A DNA stretch of 64,000 nt from Batrachochytrium dendrobatidis JAM81. Its lineage: Eukaryota; Chytridiomycota; Chytridiomycetes; Rhizophydiales. Below are positions 21,582 through 35,920 of this stretch, one piece after another; position 1 is the first letter of the stretch, and every line of letters begins with the position of its first letter. The stretch lies in contig NW_006281109.1 of the NCBI RefSeq assembly GCF_000203795.2, forward strand, positions 444,001 to 508,000, in the 5' to 3' direction. The notes below the pieces were generated by a model, which saw only the letters and a program-made list of their open reading frames with translations, had not been told where the DNA came from and made no database searches. Position numbers and translations under genes: made by a program.

Positions 21582-23306
21582 TCAATTTATTTTTTTGGGG
21601 CGACTCAGTTTCCACCATAGTACGATAATCATAATGACTACCAATACAAGAAGAACGATAATGCAATACTTGGCAAGTGAAGTATTTTGCATTTGAGAAG
21701 CCTTGTGCCATGAATTTTATAAGTTGAAACATTAAATTGTTTAGTGAATTAGTAACTACTATCATCTCTTTTGAACTAGATTCATTACTCACCTTGATCA
21801 ACTCTTTGTGGGCGTCTTCTAATGACACGTTAGTTTGCTCGACGTTATAGTCAATCCGATCTAGCACTGTTCCCTGATCAATCACCATTGTTTGCAAGTC
21901 TTTAAATATTTCAGCTAGTCCTAGAATTGACTTGGCAATCTCGTTGATCTCACGCTCTCTTTCAGATATAGCTCTCTCATTATTCACTACAACTGCCAAC
22001 TGAGCATCAGTGAATACCTAGAATTGATGGTTAAATGACGTTAGTGAAAGCATGTTTGAAACAATATAAAAGCAAGCCACGTATGCTACCTACCTCGTCA
22101 AGATCTTCATTACCAGGATCTTGTTCTATTGCACCATATTTATTGGGATTCACTGCAGCTTCTCGACCACGAAGTTCTGGTGTAAAAAACATCAATTAAA
22201 TAAAAATTAGTACTGCACTTTGCCATTCTACCAAAATTTATGCTATCTAGATGTCTTCAATCAATACTAGCAATCTAACACATACTGCGAAGGTAATTTG
22301 ACTGGGTTTTGCGAAAACTTTGAGAAAGATCTTGCAATTTTGTGGCCAATGACGTTTGAATATTTTTGCTAAGCGACGAGGTATCGGTTTTACTGGCAAC
22401 ACGGCTCTCCATATGTACTCGTTTTACTTTTACTTGAACTTGCTGAAAAATCTAACATGCGTAATAGAGTAGGTTTCGTTTGTAAAGCTGTTTAGTATTA
22501 TTGAATGATGGCGCAAAAAGTAATAAAGATTTGATTAATCCAAGTAAATCTGTCTCTTGACTAAATACCTTTGTGACATCTTCAGTAAGTCGTTCTATAG
22601 ACTGTTCGTCACCAATGCGATCGTCAAATCCTGGTAAAAGATGTTTTTTATATGCGCTTTCCAGCAAAATGACTGTGGTATTGGCAAAGATTAAGCAGTA
22701 TTATCAGATGGTTATTATAAGCCAAAGTACAACTAGATGTCATGATGAATTGATGCTTGACGATGATATATAAATTAAGCAAGCGTAATATACTTTTTTC
22801 TTTAAGTATGCCAATATCCTCTTCAACCTGATGTATATTCGTTACAAGTAGATTAGGGTTATAGCAAGTAAATTGGCAATTCAACACTAAATTCCAGTTC
22901 GAGTTCAAGCATTTAAATAAGATATTGAACGGATGATTCCGTAATATTACTCTGGCTGGAACGAAATCTTGTTGTATTTGACTTTTGATGCATTTTTAAC
23001 GTGTACGATATTTATTGTTAGTGTATTTAAACTTACCTCGTCTACAATGTCTATCCTATCAAGTTTAGAATCCAAAAAGCCAAAGTTAACATGGAAAGTA
23101 ATGCAAGCTAGAGACATGCAATGTACTCACCATCGCGGCGGCAGCACAGACATTTCAATAGCAACTTCAGAATAGTTGCTCATCTCACCAGCGATTAGAC
23201 CAACATGTTCCGAGCCGTCATAGTCATGCTTGGAAAACTGCTGGTTATTGCGAGAAAATGAGTTTCTGAAGTTGAGAAAGAGAAGAGTTCTGCTTCTTGT
23301 AGCCAT
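21582..23306 (-). CDS. TLG2: Syntaxin 16/Tlg2-type t-SNARE
   Basis: Tail-anchored Qa-SNARE of the trans-Golgi/endosome that fuses recycling vesicles. Eight exons fit in phase: 23306-23131, 23055-23037, 22827-22794, 22672-22569, 22442-22286, 22176-22094, 22017-21793 and 21701-21582, giving 305 residues. The start MATRSRTLLFLNFRNSF matches the conserved N-peptide that binds the Vps45-type SM protein. LLPGFDD and FRKTQSNYL lie in the Habc region. The SNARE helix is in exon 7 (IFKDLQTMVIDQGTVLDRIDYN, with the central Gln), followed by a 22-residue membrane anchor (CIIVLLVLVVIMIIVLWW) and a basic tail. Exons 2 and 3 are only 19 and 34 nt. Confidence 0.92.
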
Positions 23307-23873
23307 TCTCCCGCTTCAATGGAAGGTTGTAGTTAAGAACGGAGTTGATGTTGGGTTGGAAGATAAAGCTGGCGTGCAAGAAAGGCGTGTTTCGATGACG
23401 GTTTAAAATTCAAAGTTTTTGAAAGAAACACATCCACAGGAACACATGCCTATGGAATTGCAAGTTGATGGATGTCAGAGAGCCATCACTTACATTTTGA
23501 TCAGGAGGTGAGTTGAAGAGATTGCTTGTGTTGATGGTGACAGTGTTTCTGGCCAGTCAAACGTATGCAGCCAACTGTTTATTTGATGCATGGATGCATT
23601 GATGGATGAATGCAATGGATGCAATGGATGCATGGCTTCATGTCAACTTGGACTGTTACTATCTCAGCTTGCAGTCGGAACGTTTATCAACAGTCAATGA
23701 CTGCTGTTTCTGTACTGGATTCGGGATTGTCTTGAACCGCATGGTTTTGAAAAATATGGCTATTGACTGGCACTAGTTGCTTTAAAGACTCGATCGTTGC
23801 ATAATATCTATTTTCATGTAGATCATTGTGACTGAACCTGATTATATTGCATTTATAACAGAACATAGTAATC
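23307..23873. promoter_or_regulatory. Divergent intergenic region TLG2/NAC with short tandem repeats
   Basis: The region separates two divergent starts. Around 23585-23635 it carries irregular tandem copies of a TGGATGCAA/TGGATGCAT unit (about five). Otherwise nothing is recognised. Both promo­ters should lie here. Confidence 0.4.
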
Positions 23874-24684
<811 letters not shown>

Positions 24685-24965
24685 TTTCTGAATTTATTGA
24701 GAAAAATACAGCACTTTGTCTAGTACCATATTTATATTTAAGCTTTTTGGTTGGGTTGAAAGTTGATGTGCATAGTTCATCTTATTTTTTGTGACAGACT
24801 GCCTGCTGCCACCAATTCGATATCCTGTCATGTAGCGCTCACCTTACTCCAGTTTTGCAAGCAATTCTTTAATTTTCTGCCAGTTGCATTGTTTAATGAC
24901 AGAACATGTGTGATTGTGTTTAGTGTCTACGTTGTGGATACTCTTTTACTGTACAAAGTTGTACT

Positions 24966-26222
24966 TTAATTCAGTAAAGCAAATATTATATCACCTACTT
25001 GAATATCCTTGTCAAAGCTTGTTGCATGTATGACTTGGTGTGCCTCTGTCAGAAGCTCTAATGACTTGGCATGAAACTGCATCTCGCTCCACACAATCTC
25101 ACTGAGCACATTCTAGACAGGTCCGTGGATAAACAAAATTTTATCAAAAACGCTTAGATTAGCTTTCCATTTAATCAGTATTCACGTCAAACTGAACAGT
25201 ATTACCTTGAGGTCGTTTCGTCGACGTTGCTCAAAAGTCAGAACAGAGTCATGAAGAGTAGTTGTGCTATTCATCGCTGCTCGTGATGCCCCTGCCAAGT
25301 CCATCTGGCTTTGATTCTGCGTTGATTTCAGATGGTTAGAATATTGACATTTAGTCTAGATAATGTATCAAGGATCTAGACCATGACCAGAGTCAAACTT
25401 ACAATTCTCACTCGAGTTTCTTGGTCACCACCGTCTTTAAGGATAGCATTATCTAGTAGCTCTCGCTTTTTACGTTCGTTGTCCAAAGCTGCTCTTTGCA
25501 TTTTGGCGTATGTGTTGATTTTGTTGCAAATTGGCTACCATGAATTAAAGCCATGTCGCTCGAGTGAGTTTACGAGTTATACTGTTCATTTGACTACTGC
25601 ATATAATTCAAATCACTTACCCCATACAACCTGAGTGGTCCAATCGCCAGACTCTCGATACGTGCATTTAAGCTCTGTCTAGCCAATTCTTGCTCTTTGA
25701 TGATTCTCGATAGCGATTCGAGCATCATAGACGTTGTATGTGCTTCGTTCTCTGCCATGATTGCCAATACGGATGCAAGTTTAAGTGATTTTTTGCATAT
25801 TCCTGACCATGTGCATTGTATATTTTAGAGTTACAACATGGACATTGCAGATCTTGTTTCATTTACGACCTCCAACAAAATACATACGCTCATTTCCCCG
25901 CACGCATCCTTCAATAGTTTTCTGTAGAATATCAAAACCCTTTTCTGTAAAGTATCAATAAAAGTAGTGTTTATATACGTACTATCAGTCGGGATTGCAT
26001 TGATGGCAAGGGCAGATGTCTAATTTAAAGACAATAAAGTGACACTATACCTGTCATGGATACTGTCCGTTTCACAAAGAGAGCATGCTGCTGACTGAAT
26101 AGTGAATCAATGTATAATTAGTGCCTTGCATCCTATATTTTGTAATACAACTTATTTAGCACTGGTTCAAGCTGCTACACTCACGTATCAGTAAGCATTA
26201 TAGAGGTTTGGTTTCGCGTCAT
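24966..26222 (-). CDS. CIBAR/FAM92-like BAR domain protein
   Basis: Seven exons fit in phase: 26222-26185, 26094-26051, 25944-25888, 25751-25621, 25534-25403, 25316-25206 and 25112-24966, giving 219 residues. The product is almost all helical. Its middle reads LNARIESLAIGPLRLYGPI, matching the 'EAKVVEPLxxYG' point of FAM92 BAR domains, and its end reads LTFEQRRRNDLKNVLSEIV followed by SEMQFHAKSLELLTEAHQ, like the FAM92 C-terminal helix. In animals these proteins bind membranes at the ciliary base with Chibby. That fits a zoospore-forming organism, but the role here is inferred. A different small BAR/IMD-like protein cannot be excluded. It is convergent with NAC alpha. Confidence 0.65.
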
Positions 26223-26707
26223 TCTTGAAGTGAGGTTCAGTTGGCGAATGGATCCAAATTTATTATACAAGACTATTTCAATGACAAGTTAAAGGATCTT
26301 TATAGAAACAGCGTTGTTTTATTTTAAGATAGTCAGTGCTGTATGATTGAGCTGTAGTCATGATCCAAATTGCATTCAATCATTGAAAATTATGTTCAAA
26401 TCTACATCGGGTTAGTGTGAATCTACAGGTGAATACTTGCCCATTACGAGCTGGCTGTTGCATCTCGGATGTAACGAGACGCAAAGAGTCGAGTCGCTGT
26501 CCTAGATGACAGTGCTAATCTGGAGAATAACTGCAATATTCAAAGATTCTCGAGTTTACTATATTTTGAGAATTGCCTAGTTCACATAGTACTGACAGGG
26601 CTTTCAATAAGCAGATATACATATTCCTGCTAAATAATTCATCAAGAGGCACTTGTACATCGTTGCTATTACAAAGCGCCAAGTTTAGACCCATCTCAAT
26701 CACTGCA
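26223..26707. promoter_or_regulatory. Divergent intergenic region CIBAR-like/NEO1
   Basis: This 485-bp interval separates two divergent start codons and should hold both promoters. No repeat or motif was recognised. Confidence 0.35.
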
Positions 26708-29700
26708 ATGCCATTTCAATCTAGTGCTGCACGAAGAATGCCAGTCAGTCGTAATCCATACTCGGCTATTCGCAGACAGGACAGCACTTCCAGTATGGCA
26801 GATGACCATGTTGAAGCAAGTAGTGATAATGGTGTATTATGGAGAGGCTCAGTAGCAGATCCTGGAGGACCGTCACAATCCATTTGGAACCATTCTAATA
26901 ATGCTGGTCGAAATAGCAGCAGCTATAATTCCAGGCCAAAGGATGAAGATGCTATTCCATTGCATTCTATGTCTGGACGTTTAGATGGAGCATCTCGCAA
27001 GTATAATTTATCGGATATTGATTCCGAAGAAGCTGGCATGATGGACCCTAATAATGTATGAACATTAAAAGTGATTTGCATAGAAATGATCACTATCACT
27101 TTTGAATTAAACTCTAACTGGCATTTATACAATCTCGTAGATCTTGCCTCTACATACAGTCTCGTTGCCGATTTTGCATCGTGTTTCAAACTGTTTACTA
27201 CAGTTTTTTAAAAGGAATCCTAAAACAGGAAAGTCTAGAACGATCGAGCTTGGATTTCAAGGTATAGTTGAAAGTATACAGGCGGGTGCGGCTTGACTTG
27301 TGCTTTGACATTCGCTGATTATTTAAACATCTTTCACTCGTGGCGTATTGCAATAACTATAGGGAAAGGATTTGAGCCCAACATAGTACGGAACCAAAAA
27401 TATAATTTTTTGACATTTGTTCCAGTTGTATTATTTGAGCAGGTAAACTCACTTAATGTACCTAGTTTTCGGTTTGATGAGTCCAGGTTTAATTTATTGC
27501 CATTCACTTATGGATGCTAATTATTATTTAAAGTTTAAATTGTTTTTCAACATGTATTTTCTTTTAGTAGCGCTTTCACAACTTGTAAAGTCCCTTCAGA
27601 TTGGTAATATTTGAAAAATTTGAGCTATTATGTACTCAGGTTGCAATGTTGAATAGAGTTTGCTTACTATTTTACAATGCAATCGACATAATAGGATACC
27701 TGTTTACATACTTTGGCCCACTTTCATTTGTTCTTGTCATCACAATTGGGAAGGAGGCTTTGGATGACTATAGAAGGCTCCAGAGAGATAAGGTGTGGAT
27801 TTTGTAGCGTTGTTGAATTTTGGATTGATTTATATAGGGCTTACTCGCTGACACATTGTGCTCTTGTATAAATTCACTCGATAGGTGGCTAATTCGCAAA
27901 CATATACCCGTCTAAGTGTAGCAGGCCCTGCAGAAGTTCCTTCTTCAGAGCTGTGTGTTGGGGATCTAGTAGTAATTCATAAGAATCAGAGAGTTCCTGC
28001 CGATTGTATTTTGTTACGAACACCAGAGCCCAGTGGAGCATGTTTTATCCGAACAGATCAGCTTGATGGAGAAACAGACTGGAAACTTCGCGTTGCTGTT
28101 TCACATTCTCAAAAACTGCCAAATGATATGGCTATTTTTCAAACAAATGCATCTGTTTATGGTATGTTCATTCTATCAAAAATAGGTGGGTTTGTGATGT
28201 GACAAGTCAAATACTAACTTTTCCTTTAAAATCATTCTTGTAAATATAGCCGAAAAGCCGCATATGGATATTCATAGTTTTATTGGAAATATAACCTGGG
28301 TTCAAGACAGGGCAAGTCTCTTTGATTCAAAGAAAATCAATGATTTAAAATTTGTTGTATTAATCTCAATCTTTACTCAAAACCACAGGATACCCAAATT
28401 GATCCACTTACAGTAGATAATACTTTGTGGATGAACACTGTTTTGGCATCTAGTGCTGCTCTCTGTTTAATTGTCTATACTGGTCGCGACACACGTGCTG
28501 TTATGAACACCAGCTTTCCTAGTACAAAAATCGGACTATTGGATTTGGATATTAATAGACTTTCCAAGGCAAGATTTAAAATTGAATCATTGTGATTATA
28601 AGTGAGCGTTCTATTTACCACGTGGTATGACTGCGTATTGCCATGCTAAAATGTGTGCTAATGTCTGCACCACTTAGATCTTGGCACTGGTTACGTTGCA
28701 ATTGTCTTTGACAATGGTTATGATGGATGGATTTCGCGGGCTTTGGTTTATCTACATCTTTCGATTTCTTATTCTGTTTTCATCCATTATCCCCATTAGG
28801 TTTGCTCTTTATTTCATATTTGTAAAAAGTGCTTTTTATTTTGCCACTTTGTTACTAACAATCCAAGCATTTTGTATCTCTTAACATTTCATTTTGATAT
28901 GGGCTGGTAAAATAATTTTGTAACGACAAGTCTGCGAGTCAATCTTGATATGGGAAAAACGGTTTTTTCATACTTGATCATGTCAGATCAAAAGATTCCT
29001 TCAACAATTGTTCGAACATCCACTATCCCAGAAGAACTTGGGCGTATTGACTATTTGTTAACAGACAAGACTGGAACGTTGACTAAAAACGGTAGTACAG
29101 ATGCAAGAGTGTCGTGTCTGCGCTTTACCTGGAAATAGGGTTAATATTATTTTTACATTTACAGATATGGAGCTAAGAAAATTACACATGGGAACCATAT
29201 CGTATGGAAGCGAGTCGATGGAGGAAGTGGCTGGCTATATTCGATCAGCATTTGAGCAAGCTCAAGGTATTACTAGTGTTGTATGTAATGATTTTTCACG
29301 TTTAATTAATTCTGGCTGGTTGGTAGCTCAGGATACTTCATTTGGTACCAAACGAACCAAAGGTATTAATACAAGACTCAAGGATATCACTGTAGCTCTT
29401 GCTCTTTGCCATAATGTAAGTGATGATTTTTAGTTGTGCTAGTATGGGGTTTGCACTCCTTACTGCGTCGGATGCTTTAACAAATTCAATTTTAAACCAG
29501 GTCACACCAGTTATTGATGGCGAGGGAGAGCTCAGCTATCAAGCCTCGTCTCCAGATGAAGTTGCCATTGTAAAATGGACAGAGTCTATTGGCCTGACAC
29601 TCTATTTTCGCGACATGTCGATTATTCGTTTGCGCACTATGCACGGAACATTATTGGAATATGATATTCTAGACGTGTTTTCATTTACATCGGATACAAA

Positions 29701-31801
29701 ACGAATGGGGATTATTCTTCGTGAGAAGGCCACAGGAGAGATTACATTCTATCAAAAGGGAGCAGATGCCGTGATGACACGGATTGTCGCATACAATGAT
29801 TGGCTTGATGAAGAATGTGGTAATATGGCACGGGAGGGACTTCGTACCTTGGTCATTGGAAGGAAACGTATATCTGAAGATTATTATAATGAGTTTCAAC
29901 AAAAGTAAGATGTATGCATGGTTATGATTGTTTATATTTGGAAATGATGGCGGTTTCTAGTATATGACTGTGTTAACCTACAGCTATACTGATAATACAC
30001 TAGATATCAGGAAGCCAAAATTTGTTTGCAAAATCGAAAGAACGTAATGCAGGGTGTTGTTTCACAATATCTCGAAAAGGATTTAGAGTTGCTCGGACTA
30101 ACAGGCGTCGAAGATAAACTTCAGGTAAAGAATAGACTATACTTGCATATAGTCAAATATTCTTTGTACTAGTTTTAACACATGCATACTGTACATTGTA
30201 TTATTGTTTGTAGGATGATGTAAAATTGACGCTCGAGCTACTTAGAAATGCAGGGCTGCGAATATGGATGCTGACAGGCGATAAAATAGAAACTGCCACG
30301 TGTATTGCCATTTCATCCAAGTTGGTGTCGAGGAATCAATTTATTCATACTATTGCAAAAGGTTATTTAAGTTGTAGTGGTTAGATCTCATGTGTTGGTT
30401 TCTGGTTGCTATGGTGCTGATATATTGGGCGGGCATTTGCTTTGATATACATCACACGTTTAGTGACGGACCCGACGACTATTCAAGAAGAGCTGGAGAC
30501 TATTCGCTCAAAAACAGACTGTGCTCTTGTGATTGATGGCGAATCACTTCAAACCTGTTTAGATTTTTGTCCCGAGATTTTTATGGAGCTTGCTCTTTGT
30601 TTATCGGTGGTAGTTTGTTGTCGCTGTTCACCGACCCAAAAGGCAGATGTTGCCCGCCTGATCAAAGAAAGCACCAAATCACGGACATGTGCCATTGGGG
30701 ATGGTGGTAATGATGTTTCCATGATCCAAGCCGCACATGTAGGCATAGGGATTGTTGGCAAAGAAGGAATGCAAGCATCATTGGCAGCTGATTTTTCAGT
30801 GACTCAATTTAGCCATATTGCTCGATTGCTATTGTGGCATGGACGAAACAGTTATAAGCGATCAGCCAAACTCAGTCAATTTGTTATTCATCGTGGTTTG
30901 ATTATTTCTATTATGCAGGCAGTGTTTTCATCACTATTTTATTTTGCACCCATTGCGCTTTACCAGGTATGTTAGTGATGGTAGTATGCATGATTGTCTT
31001 TGAGATGCTAATGCACAATTTATTATTATTGGTGTTCATGTCACTTTTCATTTTAAATATATAATAGGGGATGCTGCTGGTTGGATATGCCACGTTCTAT
31101 ACCATGGCACCGGTATTTTCACTTGTTTTAGATAAAGATATCAGTGAAGATACTGCGCTTATGTATCCTGAGCTATACAAGGAATTGGTCAAGGCAAGTA
31201 CAGTGGTTTTAGAGAATAGCATAACCGTTGAGATTTTTAAAAAAGATGTAATGATTTGAATTATGTAGGGACGAGCATTATCGTATAAAACATTCTTTAT
31301 TTGGTTACTTATCAGTGTATACCAAGGAGGAGCCATCATGATGCTAGCAATATGGTTATTTGAAAACGAATTTGTACGAGTAGTATCGATTTCATTTACA
31401 GCACTTGTATTTAATGAGTTACTCATGGTAGCACTAGAGATTACCACATGGTGAGATTAGGCTTTCCAGTAGTGTTTTTAACGAGTGATGATACTGAACA
31501 CTTGAGTGAAACTTACTCTAGGCATCCATATATGATATATTCTCAGCTTGGAACTGCGGCGATCTATATTGGATCGATGTGGCTTCTTCCAGCATATTTT
31601 GGTGAGTGAAGTTTTGAGACCAAGATTTGAGTCGCGATCAACACTCACACTGCGATTTTAATAGATGTGCATTTCATAGCGACAACAACGTTTGTATGGA
31701 AAGTAGCGTTGATTACAGCAGTCAGTAGTTTACCACTTTATGTGTACAAGGCAGTTCAATGGAGAATCAATCCTCCAAATTACACCAAGTTGGAAGGCTA
31801 A
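26708..31801 (+). CDS. NEO1: P4-ATPase phospholipid flippase, Neo1/ATP9 class
   Basis: Neo1-class flippases move aminophospholipids to the cytosolic leaflet of Golgi/endosome membranes. Twenty exons fit in phase (26708-27055, 27141-27261, 27363-27442, 27534-27603, 27695-27792, 27885-28161, 28250-28311, 28389-28568, 28678-28799, 28931-29091, 29165-29280, 29332-29415, 29501-29904, 30004-30124, 30214-30361, 30464-30966, 31068-31193, 31269-31450, 31522-31601, 31665-31801), giving 1139 residues, close to yeast Neo1. Visible motifs are DGET in the actuator domain, [12 protein letters not shown], the phosphorylation site [17 protein letters not shown] and [11 protein letters not shown], with ten likely membrane segments. 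Three introns have GC donors (after 28311, 28568 and 31193). The 51-bp intron after 29280 is in frame and may be optional. Confidence 0.95.
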
Positions 31802-32231
31802 AACTTATTTTAATAAACGATTCAGCATTTCAATTGATTGTAACAAGATCGGATTATTGCTTGAATTCACTTTCCATCCCGCGACCTTCAAGTGGACTGT
31901 TATAATGGACTCACAACTCATCAAGACTGGTGGGTTATATGCTATTGACCTGCTGGGATTCTTTTAGTTTCTGGTTTGGCTGTATGGATGGAACTGTGGT
32001 TTTAGACAAGGCCCTGGCTGAATGCACTTGAGTACTATATCGATGGTCTCACTATAGTGCTAGGGCTTCTAGACTACAGTTGTACTCTTGAATCTGTCTA
32101 GTCTCTTGCTTACAGTCCAACAGACTGCAGTCTGTTGGGCAGCATGCCAACCATCGTCACTTGGCTACTGTCTTTCAGTGTCTTTCAGTGTCAACCTCTT
32201 GTCATCAGACGCTATCCTTCCATCTAGTTTG
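31802..32231. other. Intergenic region NEO1/VPS1 with a perfect palindrome
   Basis: The 430 bp between two tandem genes hold a perfect 22-bp palindrome at 32117-32138 (CCAACAGACTG followed directly by its complement). A repeated CTTTCAGTGT lies nearby at 32172-32193. Promoter elements of VPS1 are expected here. Confidence 0.45.
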
Positions 32232-35200
32232 ATGGACAATCTGCCTTGTGTTTCTGTCTGTCTCGACTATTCTACTTTTATTCCTTCAAATTTCTATCAA
32301 TGTAACGGCATGCAGGGCATCAACGTCCATCATAAACCACTATCACAATGGCGCGACTTGGAATCAGCCATATCTGCTGTTCAATCTTCTAGTTGGTTTA
32401 TTGACTAGATACAACTGCATCGTCAGCCTATTCATTTGAACTCTTAATCTAATCCAATGTGCTAACTGCATGTGGTTTTAATACTAGTCAATCATCTTCA
32501 GGATGCGTTCACCAGTGTTGGTGTGGCCAATCCCATCGATTTGCCACAGGTATGTTGCTTTTATATCTGTAACACTAGTTTCTGCAAAAAATTAATCGTG
32601 CTTGCTATTTCCACTCTTGATTTGATCGTCTCTTACATTGTTTTGATCGTGTCGCTATGGTGTTTAATTAGATTGCCGTGGTTGGAAGTCAGAGCAGCGG
32701 AAAGAGTTCTGTATTGGAGAATATTGTTGGAAAAGACTTTTTGCCTCGAGGTAATAGCTTTTTTATGATCTGTTTAATACTGAGGATTTGTCAAGTTGAA
32801 AGTACCGTTTACTGGAAGATCCGTTTTAACATTATCACTGTTCAATGGGTCTGTCCATTGTAAACAATTAACAGGATCTGGCATTGTAACTCGCCGACCT
32901 CTAGTTTTACAGCTGATCAATCGTCCCAATTCAAAGGGTGAGATTGGTGGTATTGCTGCAGGAACTGATAAACCGCCTAGTTCCCCTTCTACTCCTGGAG
33001 CAAAATCAGCCACTACTTCTAATGCAGCCGTCACTGTCGAAGAAGGTGATGAATGGGGAGAGTTTTTACACATCCCAGGAAAGCGTTTTACAGACTTTAA
33101 CGAAATCCGTGATGAGATTGATCGTGAAACTGAAAAAACTACTGGAAAAAATGCTGGAGTGTCGTCCAACCCCATCAATCTGCGCATTTACTCGCCCAAT
33201 GTGCTCACACTGACACTAGTGGATTTGCCCGGTCTTACTAAGGTGCCTGTTGGAGATCAACCAAAAGACATTGAGAAACTTATCAAAGATATGATTCTCA
33301 AATACATCAGCAAAAGCAACGCAATTATCCTTGCTGTTACCTCTGCCAACACTGATTTGGCCAATTCCGACGGCCTAAAGCTTGCTCGTGAGGTGGATCC
33401 AGAAGGTGTGCGTACAATCGGTGTTCTTACAAAAATTGATCTCATGGATCAAGGCACCGATGTTATTGATATTCTTGCTGGTCGAGTTATTCCATTGCGT
33501 TTGGGTTATGTTCCGGTTGTTAACCGTGGCCAACGTGATATTGAGAACAAAAAGAAAATCTCTCTTGCCCTTGAAGCCGAAAAAAACTACTTTGAGAATC
33601 ACGCCTCGTATAGAAGCAAAGCTCAGTACTGCGGTACGCCTTTTCTGGCTCGCAAGCTTAACATGGTGTGTCCAACTTTTGAAGAATGCAATTTTGTATC
33701 ACTTGTAGTCGTGGATTTGCTGACATTTCTCTTTTTTGTCTTTATATTTGAAATGCTAGATTCTGATGCATCATATCAAAAATACTCTCCCTGAAATTAA
33801 AGCCAAGATTCAGTCTGGTCTCACCAAATTTCAACAAGAGCTTGTTACTCTTGGCGATCCACTTGGAGAAGACTCTGCAAACATGGTTGAGTGTTCTTGA
33901 TTGTTTTTATTATTTTAGTTTATGGGCGTTTGGCTCATCAGAAACTAACTTTTGGTTTATTTCCAGTCCAACATTATTCTTAATGTCATTACTGAATTTA
34001 CTAGCGAGTATCGCACTGTCATTGCGGGCACGTCGAATGATTTATCCAGCGATGAGCTTAGTGGTGGTGCTCGTATCAGTTTTGTGTTTCACGAAATTTA
34101 TGCTGCGGCTATTCGTTCCATGGATCCATTTGATCAGGTCAAGGAGGTTGACATTCGCACAATCTTGTACAATTCTTCGGTAAACTATATACGCCTTTTA
34201 ATATGCCGTGGTTTGAATCACCAATCAAGTTTTGTTTTCATTGACTCGCGCGTACTAACTTTGCATAATTTTATCATTTGATACTCCTAGGGCTCATCTC
34301 CTGCTCTGTTTGTTGGAACGGCTGCATTTGAAATTTTGGTAAAGCAGCAGATTAGACGTCTTGAAGATCCTTCTCTCAAGTGTTGCACAATGATCTATGA
34401 TGAGCTTGTTCGTATCCTGAACCGCCTTTTACAGCGTCCTATTTTTAAGCGCTTCCCAGCCCTCAAGGACAAGTTTTACAATGTTGTGATCAACTTTTTC
34501 CAGCGATGCATGAATCCAACCAACAAGTTGGTAACTGATCTGATTAATGCAGAGGCATGCTACATTAACACTGGCCACCCTGAATTTATTACTGGCCACC
34601 GTGTAAGCTGATTTGTTGAATGTGCATTTGTTTTTGTTACTAAATGACACATTACTGGAAAAGTATTCTAGTACATACTAGCAGATTGATGGCAACTTTC
34701 TAATTTGCAATTTAAATTTGTTTATAGGCCATGGCCATTGTAGTTGATCGCATCAATCAGTTGAAGAATCCACCACCTATTATGGATCAGATTCAAGGGA
34801 AAAACCCTAATGAGCGAAAGCCTCCACCTCCTGCTACTCTTGCTGCAGCACTTCCCCAGAGAGATCCCAATGCAGATGTGATAAATCAGAGTGGGCAAAA
34901 CTTTTTTGGTAGCTTTTTTAAGCAAAAAACGAAGCCTGGTGTTCTTGAACAGGTTTGTACTATACAGTTTTGCAGATCTATTGGTCTTTATGCATCAACT
35001 ATTATCATTTTTCCTTTTCTACAATGTTTCACTAACCCCTACTGCATTTTCATTTTTGAATCTAGCCCCCTGCAGTCCTAAAAGCGTCTGGTAATTTATC
35101 CGAGCGTGAACAAATTGAGACTGAAGTTATTAGTAAGTCAACAGCTTTGTTTTTACTTTATATGCTGCACAGCTCTAGATTACTTATGATTTTTGTAAAT

Positions 35201-35464
35201 CCGCTTGTTTTAGAACTTTTGTTGATGTCATACTTTAATATTGTTAAGCGCACCGCAGCAGACCTTGTCCCCAAGGCTATCATGCTGAATCTGGTCCAGC
35301 TCTCCAAGGATGAGCTTCAGCGTGAACTACTTTCAGAGCTTTATAAGAGAGAAGAGTTTGACGAGTCTCTTAAAGAAAGTGAGTTCACAGTTCAGAGACG
35401 AGTAGAATGCAAAAAGATGATCACCGCTCTCAAAAAGGCAGATGAGATTATTGCCACCGTGTAA
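32232..35464 (+). CDS. VPS1: Dynamin-like GTPase Vps1
   Basis: Vps1 is the large GTPase that severs membranes in vacuolar sorting, endocytosis and peroxisome division. Firm exons are 32488-32549, 32672-32750, 32875-33665, 33760-33885, 33967-34179, 34291-34602, 34728-34952, 35066-35132 and 35214-35464. The first exon is a guess: ATG 32232 with a donor at 32248 gives the right phase and a total of 713 residues. Motifs are the P-loop [20 protein letters not shown] and VNRG, then middle domain and a C-terminal GED ([11 protein letters not shown] ... FDESL). There is no PH or proline-rich domain. [15 protein letters not shown] and [11 protein letters not shown] favour Vps1 over Dnm1. Confidence 0.93.
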
Positions 35465-35592
35465 AGCTGTCCCGACCATCATCAACAATCCTACACCAGA
35501 TTTATTGCAGACATTCCGTTTAGCCTCGTACTTTTTCTTTGCCAGTACTTGACCGTTTTTTTGCGTACCATTTTTTATCGCTTTAAGAAAAT

Positions 35593-35920
35593 TTACAACC
35601 GTATTCATATAAAATGGAGCATTTGTATTTATCTTGCAGTCAAACTTTGGAATAAACAATGGTTAAATATTTGGTAAGCCTTCATATTAGAGATTGGTTG
35701 TTTCTTGTATCCTAGAAACTTGGATACGTTGGCGCTCTAGTCCAAGACTACAACGATCGTACATTTCAGTAATACAACCGTTGTTTCCATGATGATCACT
35801 CAATGCCATAATATTCGGTTTATACGAAAAGGGTTAAAGATCAAAGTAATGTGGAATTTACTGGAGCTATAATGTGAACATCGTCCAATGTTTTTTATTT
35901 GAATGGAGTATGTCCATCAG
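35593..35920 (+). repeat. Truncated MITE-like element
   Basis: The 328 bp from TTACAACCGTATTC are a near-exact direct copy of 37862-38189. This copy lacks the last 113 bp, including the right terminal repeat. It lies between VPS1 and the membrane-protein gene and ends inside the stop codon of the latter. Confidence 0.85.

Noticed and set aside
32232..32408. The 106-codon frame around 32.1-32.4 kb as a separate gene
   Set aside because: No recognisable features; it overlaps the VPS1 upstream region and probably its first exon and intron.
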